Assembly: GCA_963575745.1 (NCBI GenBank)
Contig: CAUYUJ010001337.1
Location: 525,150-589,149, forward strand
Origin: Prorocentrum cordatum
Taxonomy: Eukaryota > Sar > Dinophyceae > Prorocentrales > Prorocentraceae
Direction: 5' to 3'
DNA length: 64,000 nucleotides
Below are positions 21,166 through 31,339 of this stretch, piece after piece. The notes under the pieces are model-generated. The model did not search any database and was not told where the DNA came from. It saw only the letters and a list, made by a program, of their open reading frames with translations. Both the position numbers and the translations under genes were made by a program. Position 1 is the first letter of the stretch; each line of letters begins with the position of its first letter.

Positions 21166-22560
21166 TGTGCTGTGTGCGCGCGTGTGTGAGTTGAGACGTC
21201 TTTCTTCTCACTATCGGGTGTTTGTGCCATTGCGCACTGTTCGGGGTGATTTCGTTGGGCTTCTCGACCCAAACGGTTTCTATGGTGTTCCTTGATTTGA
21301 CATCGAGTCGTGACGGGAGTGCCGACCTTCAAGTTTCGCGAGAAGAGTTGCCCTCAGTATGCGTACAGCGGTCACTTCTAATCAGACTAGTATTGCACAC
21401 TCGACCAGATGCTGAGAACCACCGCCATTTCTTCGTCCTCCTTCTCCACATGCTCGTCTTCTTCCTTATCTGAACTTCCCTGGCTATGTTGGCTCAAGGC
21501 CAACATGGTGTCCTGTCCACTTCCTCCACGGGGCAGGTTCCCACGGGTCTTCGCTGACCTGTCGCCGCAACCAGAGGCTTGCGGCTGCCCATCCCGCCTT
21601 GTCCTGCTTCTCGCACTGACCTTGCGGCCGTCCAGATCCGCTCGCTGAGCTCTGTTCCGAGCCGTCCATCGCCCCTCGCCGAGCCCCGCTCCGAGCCGTT
21701 CGTAGCGTTCGTCGAGCACGGCGCCGCTGCCCCCGCCCACCCCATCGACCTCTCCGTCGTCACGTTCTGGCAGCGCATCGCCCCGTGTCGTTGGCAAGTT
21801 GCGACACATCCTCTCCCTGAGCAGCACCCTGCTTTTCCCGGCCGCATCACAGTCATGGCAGTCAGCAGAGGAAGTGGCAGCGGCAACGAGCGTTCGGCAG
21901 CGCGCAGCTTTCCCTCGTCCTCAGCTCCCAGAGTCAGACGCCAGCGCCAACATCAATCAGATCACCGTGGCCGTGGCCTCCGACAGGATGCCCAATGCCC
22001 TCGAGCTGATGCAGCCCGCGGTGCCCTCGCAGCTGTCCAACGTGCTGTAGCCGCCCCCTCGGGACGCCCCTCAGGCCGCGCTGCACCGCGATCTGCCCGC
22101 ATTGGTCGTTCCCCGGCCCGCCTTGCATCCGCTGGCCTTTCAGGTGACGGCGCCCCACGAGACAAAGACAGGCCCCATGGCGTTTTTCGCAGCGGGCTCT
22201 GGCATCGACAAGTTCGCCACCTTCCCTACACAAGAATGTCAGGGCCAAGACTCCCGGCGCCCTTCGCTGGCAACGACTTGGACAAGTTCGCCACTGCCCA
22301 TCGCAAGAGCGTCCACAAGGCGGTGGTCGCCCCGAGGCTCCCGCTGCATATGGCGATGTAAATCCTACCCTTGGCCCCACCAATGCAGCCCGAGTTCATG
22401 CCCTCCCCGAAGAGCTGGGCGCAGCCGTTAAGAATCGCATGCAGCAGCAGGTTACCCACGCCGTCGACACGTTCCGCATTCGAGCAGGTCGGTTCCGCGG
22501 GTTGTTTCGGGATCGCTTCTGCTCCCTCCGCAGGGTCACGGTCTGCAGACAGAGCGACGA

Positions 22561-23388
22561 GTGGACAACTTGGCGGTTTCGTTTGCTCACACCCATCGCG
22601 AGCAAGATCGTCAAGCTGCCGAACAGCAACGACGCACGTGGCAACAAGTCAATCAGATGCGCGACACCCTCGCCTTCGCGGAGGCGCAGATCCCGATCGT
22701 GCACTTGGCGCAGCTCGCCGAGCGGGACCGTGCTCCAGACGCCGCGCTCTTCGCCGTCGGCTGCCGGCGCCTCGCCGCGCCCGAAATCCACCCCGACGAT
22801 CAGCAGGGGTGGATCGGCGGCGCGGGCCTTCAATCCGACCGCGTCGAATTTCGCGGAGACGAACCCGCTCGCCGCTTTATTCTGCAAGTCGAATGGGCTC
22901 GGGAAGTCGCCGCGCTTCGCGCGCTCGCCCCTTCAAGGGCCCTTCACGATGCCGCCGGCAAGTGGAAGCGCCTCGTCTCCGCGGACACCGGCGGGCAGCG
23001 CGTCGACCTTTACCTACCACGAGCGCGCTCCTACACTGGCAAAGTTCCGACTCGCAAGTGTAAGAAGTACCATGTTCTCTTCCGTGCAATGCATCGCAAG
23101 TCCCCCGCGGCGGATCCAGGCCACTTGCGAGTAGTGACTTTGCGAGTCGTGGAACACGCTCGCCCGTGCCTCGACCCAGACAAGTCGCCGAATCAAGTCC
23201 GCGCCGAGATCCAATGCGAGAAATTTCACACGTTGCTCCAGCACCAGTGCCCCGACCTGCAGTGGCGCGCCATCCGCAACCAAGGCGAGATCCACGGCAA
23301 CGCCGCGCTAGTTGTCCGCCTCGACATCCGCGGCCAGGCTGGCCCCGCCATCCCCGAGTGGAACGAGAAGGCGCTCGAGCGCCATTAA
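22561..23388 (+). pseudogene. LINE ORF1-like protein, coiled coil plus nucleic-acid-binding-type domain
   Basis: Open for 275 residues, though the start is arbitrary because related sequence continues upstream in another frame. The first 50 residues are a Gln/Glu/Arg-rich heptad-like coiled coil (REQDRQAAEQQRR). Residues about 80-265 contain DRVEFRGDEPARRFIL, KRLVSADTGGQRVDLYL, DKSPNQVRAEIQCEKFHTLL and PAIPEWNEKALERH, a pattern I associate with the segment just before the endonuclease in dinoflagellate LINEs. Such proteins usually bind LINE RNA. It stops at 23386-23388 although recognisable sequence (AAVLAAFEAP) continues downstream. Confidence 0.6.
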
Positions 23389-23559
23389 TTCCAAGGCATT
23401 GGCCGCGCCGCCGTCCTCGCGGCCTTCGAGGCCCCCCTCTCTGGTGCCGCGTCGGCCACTTGGCGCCCCTAACCGCCCGCGGGCGTCACGGCGGCGCCCG
23501 CGAGGCTCGTCGCCCGCCGCCTTCGTCAGACGGATCGCCCGCGCGCTGACGCGCTGCGA

Positions 23560-24490
23560 GCGCGTCAGCGCGCGGGCGCAAGCAGGCCGCCCTCTCCAAG
23601 TTCACGCGGCGCCAGTGCGTCACCCTCCTGCAGGAGGCCCGCGGCTACGAGGCATTGCTCCGCGCGCGGGTGGACGCGCAACCGTGCCCGCACACGCGCT
23701 ACTGCTACGTGTTCACCTCCACCAGGGGCGCCGCGTCCGCGGCCATCGGCGGCGCCGCCATCTCCCGCGGCTCAGGCCGACGCAGCCCGCGCAATTTCCG
23801 CAAGACCCGGCCGATCATCTTTCACAGCGTACGCGCGCCTAGACGCATCCAGCTGCTCGCCGCAATCAGTGCTTCATCGCGCAACGCCTTGGTCTTGATG
23901 AGTGTCCACAGACACGAGCTGGCGGCATGAGATCGCGACAGGGCCCGCGCTGCCTGGCACGCGCAGCACGAGTGGGACGGGTAAAACTACCAGCGCCACG
24001 CATTCTTGGCGATTGCGACTCCAACGCCGCCAGCCGCCGACCCGACAGCTCTGCCCGGCCGCAGTCGCAACGCGCCCGCCTCGTGCTCGACAACAACAAC
24101 CGCTAGCAGCAGCCGTTCCGGAAATTCTTCTTCGACTCCATGCTCGAGCCGGACCTGCCGACGAGGTTCAACAGGACGGATTCCGTGGCGTCGGCGATCG
24201 AGCGCGCCTTCAGCAGCCCCCCCATCGCACGCCGCGCAGAAGTTCACCACGCGGGTCGACATCGCCCGCGACGCGACCATACTGTCGGGCGAACGCCTCA
24301 ATGACCGCGCCGCTATCTCCTTTGCCATCGGGTTTGGCCGCGCGCGCCCCCTGACCCGCGGGCCATTCCGCCCGCGATTTTCCGCGACCCGAGGCACTCC
24401 ATCTACCTCCGGCAGCTTCTCGACGCCTCCAACGCCCCCTGCGCCCCCATCGAGCACCGCTGGCGGTCGCGCCGGCGATTCATCGAGCAG
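23560..24490 (+). pseudogene. LINE endonuclease region (APE-type)
   Basis: Motif-like pieces in order: CVTLLQEARGYEAL (about 23613), resembling the VxxLQExHG block with the catalytic Glu; ALVLMSVHRHELA (about 23887); FLGDCDSN (about 24003), in the place of GDFN; and LNDRAAISFAIGFG (about 24297), in the place of the SDHxPI block. Several frameshifts separate them. This enzyme nicks target DNA for target-primed reverse transcription. Only the order and short motifs support the call, so individual assignments are less sure than the whole. Confidence 0.6.
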
Positions 24491-24499
24491 GGGTTCGAC

Positions 24500-25240
24500 T
24501 GCAGTATGGGTTTACTCCAAGATTCAAACGCAAGGGCTTCGCCCCCTGCCGCAGGCCCCCTCTCTGCCCCCTGCCGCCGGCCCCCTCTCTATCAGAATGG
24601 GATATATCAGAGTCGCGTCGGTGCGTCTCGGCGCTGCCTCGGCGCGTCTGGGAACACCATGCGGGGCCGGGCCGGACTCATCAGCGCATGTGAGACGTTG
24701 GCGTTAGCGAAGTGGCCTTGGTTCCTTTCCGCCACCGTGTCTGGGTAGTGGGTCTGAGGCCTTTTGTATATGTTGGGGCGTCGTGGGGGGCCTCTCGGGG
24801 GCCTCGTGGAGGCGGTTGCGGCGCCCCTAGGGGCTTCGCGGGGTATCTTCTGGGCTTCTTGGGGGGCGTATTTTTGCGCGCATTGGGCGCCTCGTGGGGC
24901 ATCGAGGCTTCGCGCGGCTTTCCGGGGCGCTTCTTGGGCCATCTTGGAGGTGTGTCGGGTTGTTTCGGGGCGGTCATGGGAGTTGGTCGAGCCATCGTGG
25001 AGCGTCGGGAAGCCGACAACGCGAGACCCCCATATTCTTTCAAACGCAATTTGGGAAGTCGGCGAAGTTGGCCTCTTGGGTTTCGCTCGGGAGGCCTCTT
25101 GTAGCGCCCTTGGGACTTCTTGGGCCGTCTTGGAACCATCTTCGGGCGTCTTGGAGCACTCCTGGTCTTGGCAATGCGAAAACGGTTTCATTTGCGAGGC
25201 TTTATGGCTAAGTGGAAGCGCGCAGTAAAACATTTGATTT
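24500..25240. other. Unassigned GC-rich insert inside the LINE
   Basis: No coding family recognised. Repeated words such as CTTCTTGGG and TCGTGGGG suggest degenerate repeat DNA. It lies between the endonuclease and RT parts of the LINE. Confidence 0.5.
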
Positions 25241-25244
25241 TTTT

Positions 25245-26105
25245 TCGTTGCCTCGGGGACGCAAGGACTGTACAGTTTACCAGGGTTTGTGGCCTCGGGG
25301 GCACGAAAATCGCTTAACGAACGATGGGTTTTGGCTTCGGACGCGCGAGTACTCTGCAATGTGCTAGAGTTTGTGGCTTCGGGGACGCGAATATGGTGTA
25401 ATGTCTAAGGGATTCTCGCCTCGGGGACGCGACTGTTATATAATATACAACGGGTTGCTGCCTCGAGGGTTCAAAGCTTTAAGATAATTTACGCGGGTGC
25501 GCTGCTTCGGGGGCGCAAGCATTGCGTAATTTGCGAAAGTCCATGGCCTCGGGGACGCGAATATTGAACAATGTACAAGGGTTTTGTTGCTTCGGGGGCG
25601 CAAGAATTGTATACTTTTCGAGGACCACTGGCCTCGGGGACGCGGAAATTGCATAATTCATGAAGGATCGTGGCTTCGGGGGGCGCAATTTTAGTGCAAT
25701 TCACAAAGATGATGACCCCAGAAGCGCAAACGTAGCGTAATTCACATGAGATCCTGGCTTCGGGGGCGTGAGCCTGGTGCATTTTTCGTGGCTTCGCGGG
25801 CGCGAATGTGGTGCAATTTGCACGGGATCGTGGGCTTGGGGGCGCGAGCGTGGTGTAATTTGTAACAAGGGATCGTTGCCTGGGGGGCGCGAGTTCGGCG
25901 TAATTCGCGAACTATCGCAGCCACGGGGGCGCAAACGTGACGCAATTCATGGGGGGTCGTAGCCCCAGAAGCACGAACGCAGCGTAATTTACGAGGGGTC
26001 GTGGCCTCGGGGTCGCGGGTGCATGTTACGAAAGATCTTGGTTTCGGGGGCGCGAGCGCGAAACAACTTGCGACGGATCGTGGCTTCGGGGGCGCGAAGG
26101 TTTGG
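25245..26105. repeat. 42-bp minisatellite, about 20 units
   Basis: The word GGC(T/C)TCGGGG(G/A)CGCG recurs about every 42 bp (for example 25546, 25588, 25630, 25672). A variable AT-richer part follows (TTGTGTAATT-like). 42 is a multiple of three, so the minus strand reads as a 14-residue peptide repeat. I see no other sign of a gene. Confidence 0.9.
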
Positions 26106-26341
26106 GTCGGCAACGCGAACCTTATGTACTTTTACGCGCCCCACGGCCCTGCAAGAATTCAGTGCGCGCGAATCGGGGGTGGTGACCAGGCCTTTTTCGG
26201 CACCCCCTTCCCGCGGATTTTCCAAATTACAGTAGGAAGCAGAGAGCAGGACTGCAACATTGGAAGCTGGAAACTGGAACTTGCGCAGGGCACTGCAACC
26301 TCATCCTCGCAGCCTGATGGCCCCACAATGGGGCCGGCGGG

Positions 26342-27650
26342 TTGTTCCGTCGAGTCCATGCACAATGCGACGTCTGTGTTGAAGATTTGACGGGGGGAAT
26401 CAGTTTTTGGGACATCAATTTTGTAGTCGACCCTCAGTTCGAATTCGCGACAGAAGCTGCCCGTCTGGTTCGTGACGACTGGGCTCGCTCATCTCATGGC
26501 GACGCTGCCCGCCTGGGCTACCATGGCGGCCGCGTCGCCGCCGTGCGCTCGATCTCCAGGGCCGTCTGGCGGCAGGCCCTCGCAAGGCGTTTCCATGCCG
26601 CCACCGACCTGGGCAGGCAGTTCCTGGTCAACAACGGCGCTTCCATCACCTTGTCGAGCGATTCCCTCTTCGCCAGCCTGTCGGCCTCCCTGCGCCGCGA
26701 CTTCGGGGCCCGCCGGCGCTCTCTGGCGCAGGGCGCCGCTCGCATGCTCGCAGCCCTCAGGTGCAGGCCGACGCCATGCCTCCCAAGAAACTCAAACGAT
26801 CTTTCGGCCCCCCCAACAACGGTCGCTCCTCCGGGCCCCATGGAGGCGCCGCTTTTTCCTCAAAGGAGCCACCCAGGGCCCGGCCCGCAGGTGGGCCCCG
26901 CCAAGGTCGCCAGAGACGGCGGCGCCATGGTCGACGCCCTGTGAGCACACCGGCAGCCCATCTTCGCAGCAAAGACGATCGACAGCCCCAAGCGCAGCAA
27001 TGCGTCGAGCAGGTTATGTCCCGCGGCGACCCGATTGTCGTCGGAGCCCCGCACAAGCACCAAATCAACGCTTTCCTCGTCCGTGCCAGTCCGTCGGCGC
27101 TTAGCCCCGACTGCCTGCCGCGCTCTGCCCGGCTCGCCCGCGACCGCTCCCTCGACGTCTTGGAGATCCTCTCCTTGCTTTGCTCGGGCCTGTCGGCCCC
27201 GACGGGCCTGAACGAGTCCGAGTTCGCTTCCCCCCGAAAGGTGACAATTGGACTGGGGAGCTCACCGCGGACAGGGCGCCCGAGGACACTCTTCCGTTCT
27301 CGATGAAGAGCGCGGACGTCGAGGCCATCGCTGGCGCAGCCAACGACTCGTTGAAGCCCTTCGTGCTCCAGCGGGCGCACATCGCGCGGCGGGTCTTCGC
27401 GGCGGGACGCATTCCGCCGAGCGCACCGTACGCCTCGACGCCGAGAGGCGCCGCGCATGCCTCCGGGTCGACCGCGCCGACCACCGCGCCCCGCCCTCCT
27501 CGGCTCCGGCCTCTCGGCGGCGTCCCCGCGGCGGGGCGGGGCCTGGCTCTCTCCGCGCCGCCCCGGCACTGCCGCGCCCCCGCGGGCCTGCTCAACCTCC
27601 TCCGCGCCGTGCACTGCGCCCCCGCCTCGCGTGTTAAAGTCGATGCCATC
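26342..27650 (+). pseudogene. LINE linker and N-terminal half of reverse transcriptase
   Basis: The linker at 26342-26760 is Ala/Arg-rich and alpha-helical in character (AARLVRDDWARSSHGDAARL, TDLGRQFLVNNGASITLS). The RT fingers show PPKGDNWTGELT (about 27228), RAPEDTLPFSMKSAD (about 27277) and LKPFVLQRAH followed by RRVFAAGRIP, resembling the RPxSL and QxGF blocks of LINE RTs. Sequence after about 27430 is shifted in frame but still readable as LDAERRRACLRVD and LLNLLRAVHCA. The motif A Asp is not clear. The protein would copy LINE RNA at the target site. Confidence 0.75.
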
Positions 27651-27838
27651 TCGGAAGCTGGGCGAGGGCTGCTAAAACCGTGGCTGCTAAAACGGCCTTC
27701 CCGGACGGAAAAAACAACCTCCCGGAATGAGGCGCGGCACGCGCGACCGTCAACGGGCTTCTTCCCGGAAGGACGAAGACAATTTCCCGGAGGTCGATTT
27801 TAGCAGCCACGGATTTACCAGCCCTTGCCCGGCTTCCG
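27651..27838. mobile_element. 188-bp TIR element inserted in the LINE RT
   Basis: Terminal inverted repeats of about 40 bp (27653-27692 and 27798-27837; 36 of 40 positions match). The inner core is CCGTGGCTGCTAAAA. The interior contains several CCCGGA/TTCCCGG words in opposite orientations. The flanks read ATC (27648-27650) and ATC (27839-27841), a possible 3-bp target duplication. Excision retaining one ATC joins VKVDAI to ILFVTLAIGPGVAQGC in frame. No coding capacity, so non-autonomous. Confidence 0.75.
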
Positions 27839-27841
27839 ATC

Positions 27842-28029
27842 ATCCTCTTCGTGACGCTCGCCATCGGGCCGGGGGTTGCTCAGGGCTGCCCCGCCAGTGG
27901 CCCTGCGCGGGCCATCGCATTGGACCCCCAGTGGCGTGCCGCGTCGCCTCCATCGTGGAGCACGACGGCGGCGCGCTCGACCTGTCCCGCGGCCGCGCAG
28001 GCGCGTGCGCTGACGACCTCGGTCTACTG
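27842..28029 (+). pseudogene. LINE reverse transcriptase, catalytic half
   Basis: GPGVAQGCPASG (about 27872-27907) is RT motif B (GxxQGCPxSG). RVASIVEHDGGALDLS and ACADDLGLL (ADD at about 28009-28017) supply motif C, the catalytic Asp pair, here CADD instead of the usual (Y/F)ADD. Motifs B and C are in adjacent frames, so a frameshift lies between them. The downstream part resumes at 28203 after the second insertion. Confidence 0.8.
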
Positions 28030-28199
28030 TTCGGGTGTTGCTAGAAGTACTCCTGGCGCAAGGTTCCCCCAGGATTCTCGGGGTGGCCCAGACGGCCTCC
28101 AGAGCACCCCTCACGAGGCCCAGAGGGCCCCGGGTCCCCCAGAATGGAGCGAAAAGCTGGGGGCACCGTGGGCCAGGGGCACTTCTAGCAACACCCGAA
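28030..28199. mobile_element. 170-bp TIR element directly after the RT active site
   Basis: TTCGGGTGTTGCTAGAAGT at 28030-28048 is exactly complementary to 28181-28199, and similarity continues inward for another 25-30 bp. CTG flanks both sides (28027-28029 and 28200-28202), a 3-bp target duplication. Removing the element and one CTG joins ADDLGLL to CCKFARAKHAVEPVL in frame. Non-coding, non-autonomous. Confidence 0.8.
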
Positions 28200-28202
28200 C
28201 TG

Positions 28203-28850
28203 TGCTGCAAGTTCGCGAGGGCGAAGCACGCTGTTGAGCCCGTTTTGCCGCCGCTGACAAGCTCGCCCTGCTCTCGCCGAAGCCGCGCACGCGCGTGGCC
28301 ATCCCGCCCCGGAGCGAAGTGAAGCCTGCCACCGTTGCTTGGACCCGTTTGCCTTCCGAGTTCCCCCCCCTTCTTGGCTCGTCTCTTCGATGGCGGGGCG
28401 CACCAGATGCCTCGGGGATGCTCCTGGGCCCCGCAGTGCCTCTCCTCGGGCGAATGGCACCCCACGGGGCAAGAGTGGTGGCAGCGCGGCAGTTTGTTGC
28501 ATCGGGTCCAGTCGGGCAGCGACGCCACCGCTCGCTTGTAGCATAATTCTGCGATCTCCACACTCAGCTACGTTGTTCAGTTCTTTCCTGTGGAGCAGTC
28601 AACCATCCGCCGAGAGCTATACACATGTCAAGAGATGCTGGCCCTGCCGCCGAACTCGTTTCGCAAAAATTGGCTTCGTCGCAATGGCCGACTGGGCTCC
28701 AACACCGGCCCAGCCTTGCTCCAGACAGCCACAGTTGCTGCCGCCATGCGCTCCGCCTCGATCACGCTTCGCGGCGACTGGGAGGACTTCTTTTCCCGCC
28801 TGCGCGACACGGCGTGGGAGGAGAGCACGATCAGCAACTTCCCACGCTGA
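28203..28850 (+). pseudogene. LINE post-RT region
   Basis: KHAVEPVLPPL, WTRLPSEFPPLLG and, from about 28560, LSYVVQFFPVEQSTIRREL followed by ALPPNSFRKN. The last blocks match the thumb/C-terminal region of LINE proteins, where a YNSRVxPxLxYxxQ-type sequence is common. It ends with a stop at 28848-28850. Frames change at least twice. Confidence 0.6.
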
Positions 28851-29570
28851 ACCGCTGGGCACTGGTCACTGCCTTTTTGGGGTCAGCCCGTCTCCATTGT
28901 GCAATATTACTCGAGCCTCTGCTCTGGCCAGCGCTGCGTATTCTTCCCTGCCCAGGTGATCAGCTCGGCTCGAGCAGAGGGCCTCGCCGAGGTCGCAGCT
29001 GCCGCCTCCGCTGCCCCACAGCGCCGTGCCCGCGTTCAGAGAGCCGCTGCATCCTTCGGGGCTGCGTGTTTTTCGTCGCCCTTCACCGTCACGCTCGCCA
29101 GACGTCACGTGGCCGACTGGGAGGGGTCCACCCGCTTACCCGCTCTGGCGGGGGAGCGCTGGAATACCCTTCCCGACTGGCGAGACCTCTTGGAGCCCTC
29201 CTTGTGGGCCTCTTTCTGGATTGTTGTTGGCATACTGGGAAGTTTTTGGGTGCTTGCCTTCAGCGCTGGAAATCGCCAGAGAAATAAGTTTCGCGAGCTG
29301 ATTGGCTGACCACTTTTTCATACCCCCTTGTCGCCCCACCCGAGAAGTGGCGCGGGAAGCGAAGGAGCGGAGGCAGATCTCTGCGTCTTGCCGCCAGTGG
29401 GGTTGGAACCGCACCCCCCGATCCTCTTGATAGCACCATGAGTAGAATGCAGAGTAGGTTTTGATTCGGGTAGAACGCGCACATCTGTTTTCCAAGGGTG
29501 CAGGCCCGCAGGCCCCCCCCCAAAAAAATGCGATGGGTCCCAGAGTCCCTCGGGCCCGCCCCCCCAGATG
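28851..29570. other. LINE 3' remnant and unassigned DNA
   Basis: Coding-like Ala-rich frames continue to about 29310, consistent with decayed LINE C-terminus. 29310-29570 holds nothing recognisable. Confidence 0.4.
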
Positions 29571-29740
29571 GGACGGGGGGGCCGACGACGACGAAGACGA
29601 CGACCTCTAATCACTGAAGCATTGCAACACAACGCCACACCAGCATGGAGGCGACGACGACGACGACGACGACGGCGGCCAAGACCACGACGACGACGAC
29701 GACGACGACGACAACGGCGGCGGCGGCGGCGAAGAAGAAT
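29571..29740. repeat. GAC trinucleotide array
   Basis: GACGACGAC blocks, interrupted once around 29605-29650. Confidence 0.85.
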
Positions 29741-30214
29741 GGACCCCCACGAGGGTTCCGCGGCAGAACCGCCCCACGCCCACAAGGGAGGGGGACGCAT
29801 CGGGGGGGGGGGGGCGATCCTATTCGTATTGGAGGGGCAGGCCCTGGACCATATATACACTGGTCTTCCATGTCGAAGTTGCAGTCCTTCTGCTCACTCT
29901 CCCCCTCATGTGCCTCTTGACCGGATGTGGAGGGCCGTTGACTTGGTTCTCGATTGTGGCCACGAACCAGCCGATAACGTTGCTCGTCTGCATGGTTCCC
30001 AGGGGGTGGGTGATTGAAGCATGGAGATGTCGTGGTACTGAAGCGTGGAGTATTCGTGATGATGTGGCGTGGTTGCGTCCAGGCAACAGGCAGGAGAACC
30101 TTGATCGAGAGTTTTCCGAGTACTCCTAATTCCCCTGACAATGCTTGCATTTAGGGCTTCTTCTTTCTCAGGGGCGGTCCGGCCGGCTCGTCGCCGCCCG
30201 TCGCCGCGCTGTTT

Positions 30215-30345
30215 CGCATTGCGTTGCATTGTTTTGCATGGGTTCGCATTGGTTTGCGCTGCTTTGCATTGTGATGGATCGTTTCGCATTGCGTTGCTTT
30301 GCGCTGCTTTGTATTGGTTCGCATTGCTTCGCATTGTTTTGCGCC
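30215..30345. repeat. Degenerate TTGCATTG-type tandem repeat
   Basis: Roughly 10-bp units of TTGCATTG followed by two variable bases, about 13 times. The flanks (29760-30180 and 30350-31160) contain no recognised gene. Confidence 0.75.
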
Positions 30346-31168
30346 ACGTAGGTTGCACCCTATGGACTGGACCACCTAGATTGCACCGCATAGATTGTAA
30401 GAGATCATCGCTGCGGGCCCAGGCTGGCTAAGACTTGTATAACTTGATCTCGCGTACATAGGGCTGACAATCGTAGTAGACGTGAATTTCCTGTGCCTCA
30501 GTCTGCACGTATCGGTGTCATCATGTATCATTGTATGCTACTTCTAGCTGTTTGCGTGCCGTGCGATTGTTTCAAATGTTGTTCGGCATAGTCTTCCGCA
30601 TAGTGTTCTTCGTATTACATGGCATGGCGCATACACTAAACATTAATGCAGTTGTTTGCTGATTTCGTCTCACATGCAGCTCCTGGTGGTCTTGGGATGC
30701 GTCGCGCCGTGAGGTGGTTGCTACCAAGGCTCATGCGATCCCCTGAGTGACGACATATTATGTAGCATGATTGCGTGCCCCTGTACGCATCAGTTTGGCC
30801 AGCATGCCTCTTTGACTTCTGCAGAACGGCTCACTTTTCACACAGGAGCCCGCCCTCCGCCTCCGATCATGCGACTATGAGCTGTTCTCGGCGTCTCTCA
30901 TTGTCCGCGCTTTCGGCGAGACTTTTGGACCAGTTGCGAAAGGTTTGGAGGATGCTCGAGAGGGAGAGGGGGAGGAGAAACATATTCTCTTTCGGTGTTT
31001 CGACATCAGTGTGAAGAGAACATGAGGCTCACACCATGGTAAACTAGGTACCCTGGAGTCCCATGGTTGGCGATCGTTCTCCACCTGCCTCTCCCTTTTC
31101 TGTCGCCTTCCTCTTTCCTCATCCTGCCCCCCCTCGTCATCTGCGTCGAACGGTAGGTCACTGGATTA

Positions 31169-31335
31169 TACTGCCTTCTGCCTCTCCTAATTGTTTCTCA
31201 CTGCCGCTGCCGTATATTTCTCGGGGGGCCCGAGGCTGCAGCCCCCGTGCCCCTGTTAGACTCGTTTTCTTCTCCTCGTGTGATTCATCCGCGCCTTGCG
31301 AAGCCCCCTTCCATCCTACACCCTTGTACTTCTAG
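31169..31335. repeat. Dispersed repeat, copy 1 (partner at 49455)
   Basis: Shares with 49455-49620 the ordered words TGCCTTCTGCCTCTCCT, GCCGCTGC, TTTCTCGGGG, ACTCGTTT and TACTTCTAGT over about 165 bp. A weaker match to the central part lies at about 57960-57980. The family type is unknown. Confidence 0.6.
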
Positions 31336-31339
31336 TTAG

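Larger units (their letters stand above)
22030..24500 (+). mobile_element. LINE relic, 5' half (ORF1-like and endonuclease)
   Basis: Coiled-coil/ORF1-like sequence leads into an apurinic-endonuclease-like region, the usual order upstream of a LINE RT. The RT half is found from 26.3 kb in the same orientation, so about 1.8 kb of unrelated DNA separates the two parts. The 5' limit is uncertain; coding-like sequence starts around 22030-22360. Confidence 0.7.
26340..29310 (+). mobile_element. LINE relic, 3' half (linker, reverse transcriptase, C-terminal part)
   Basis: Endonuclease-RT linker, RT with recognisable motifs, and post-RT region, interrupted by two short TIR elements (27651-27838 and 28030-28199). 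Removing each insertion with one copy of its 3-bp flank restores the RT reading frame. This supports both the LINE assignment and the insertion order (LINE first). Confidence 0.8.

Noticed and set aside
29401-29480. tRNA-like sequence on the minus strand (GGTTCCAACCC, a B-box-like word)
   Set aside because: No cloverleaf can be drawn, and the word GGTTGGAACC is itself a palindrome.
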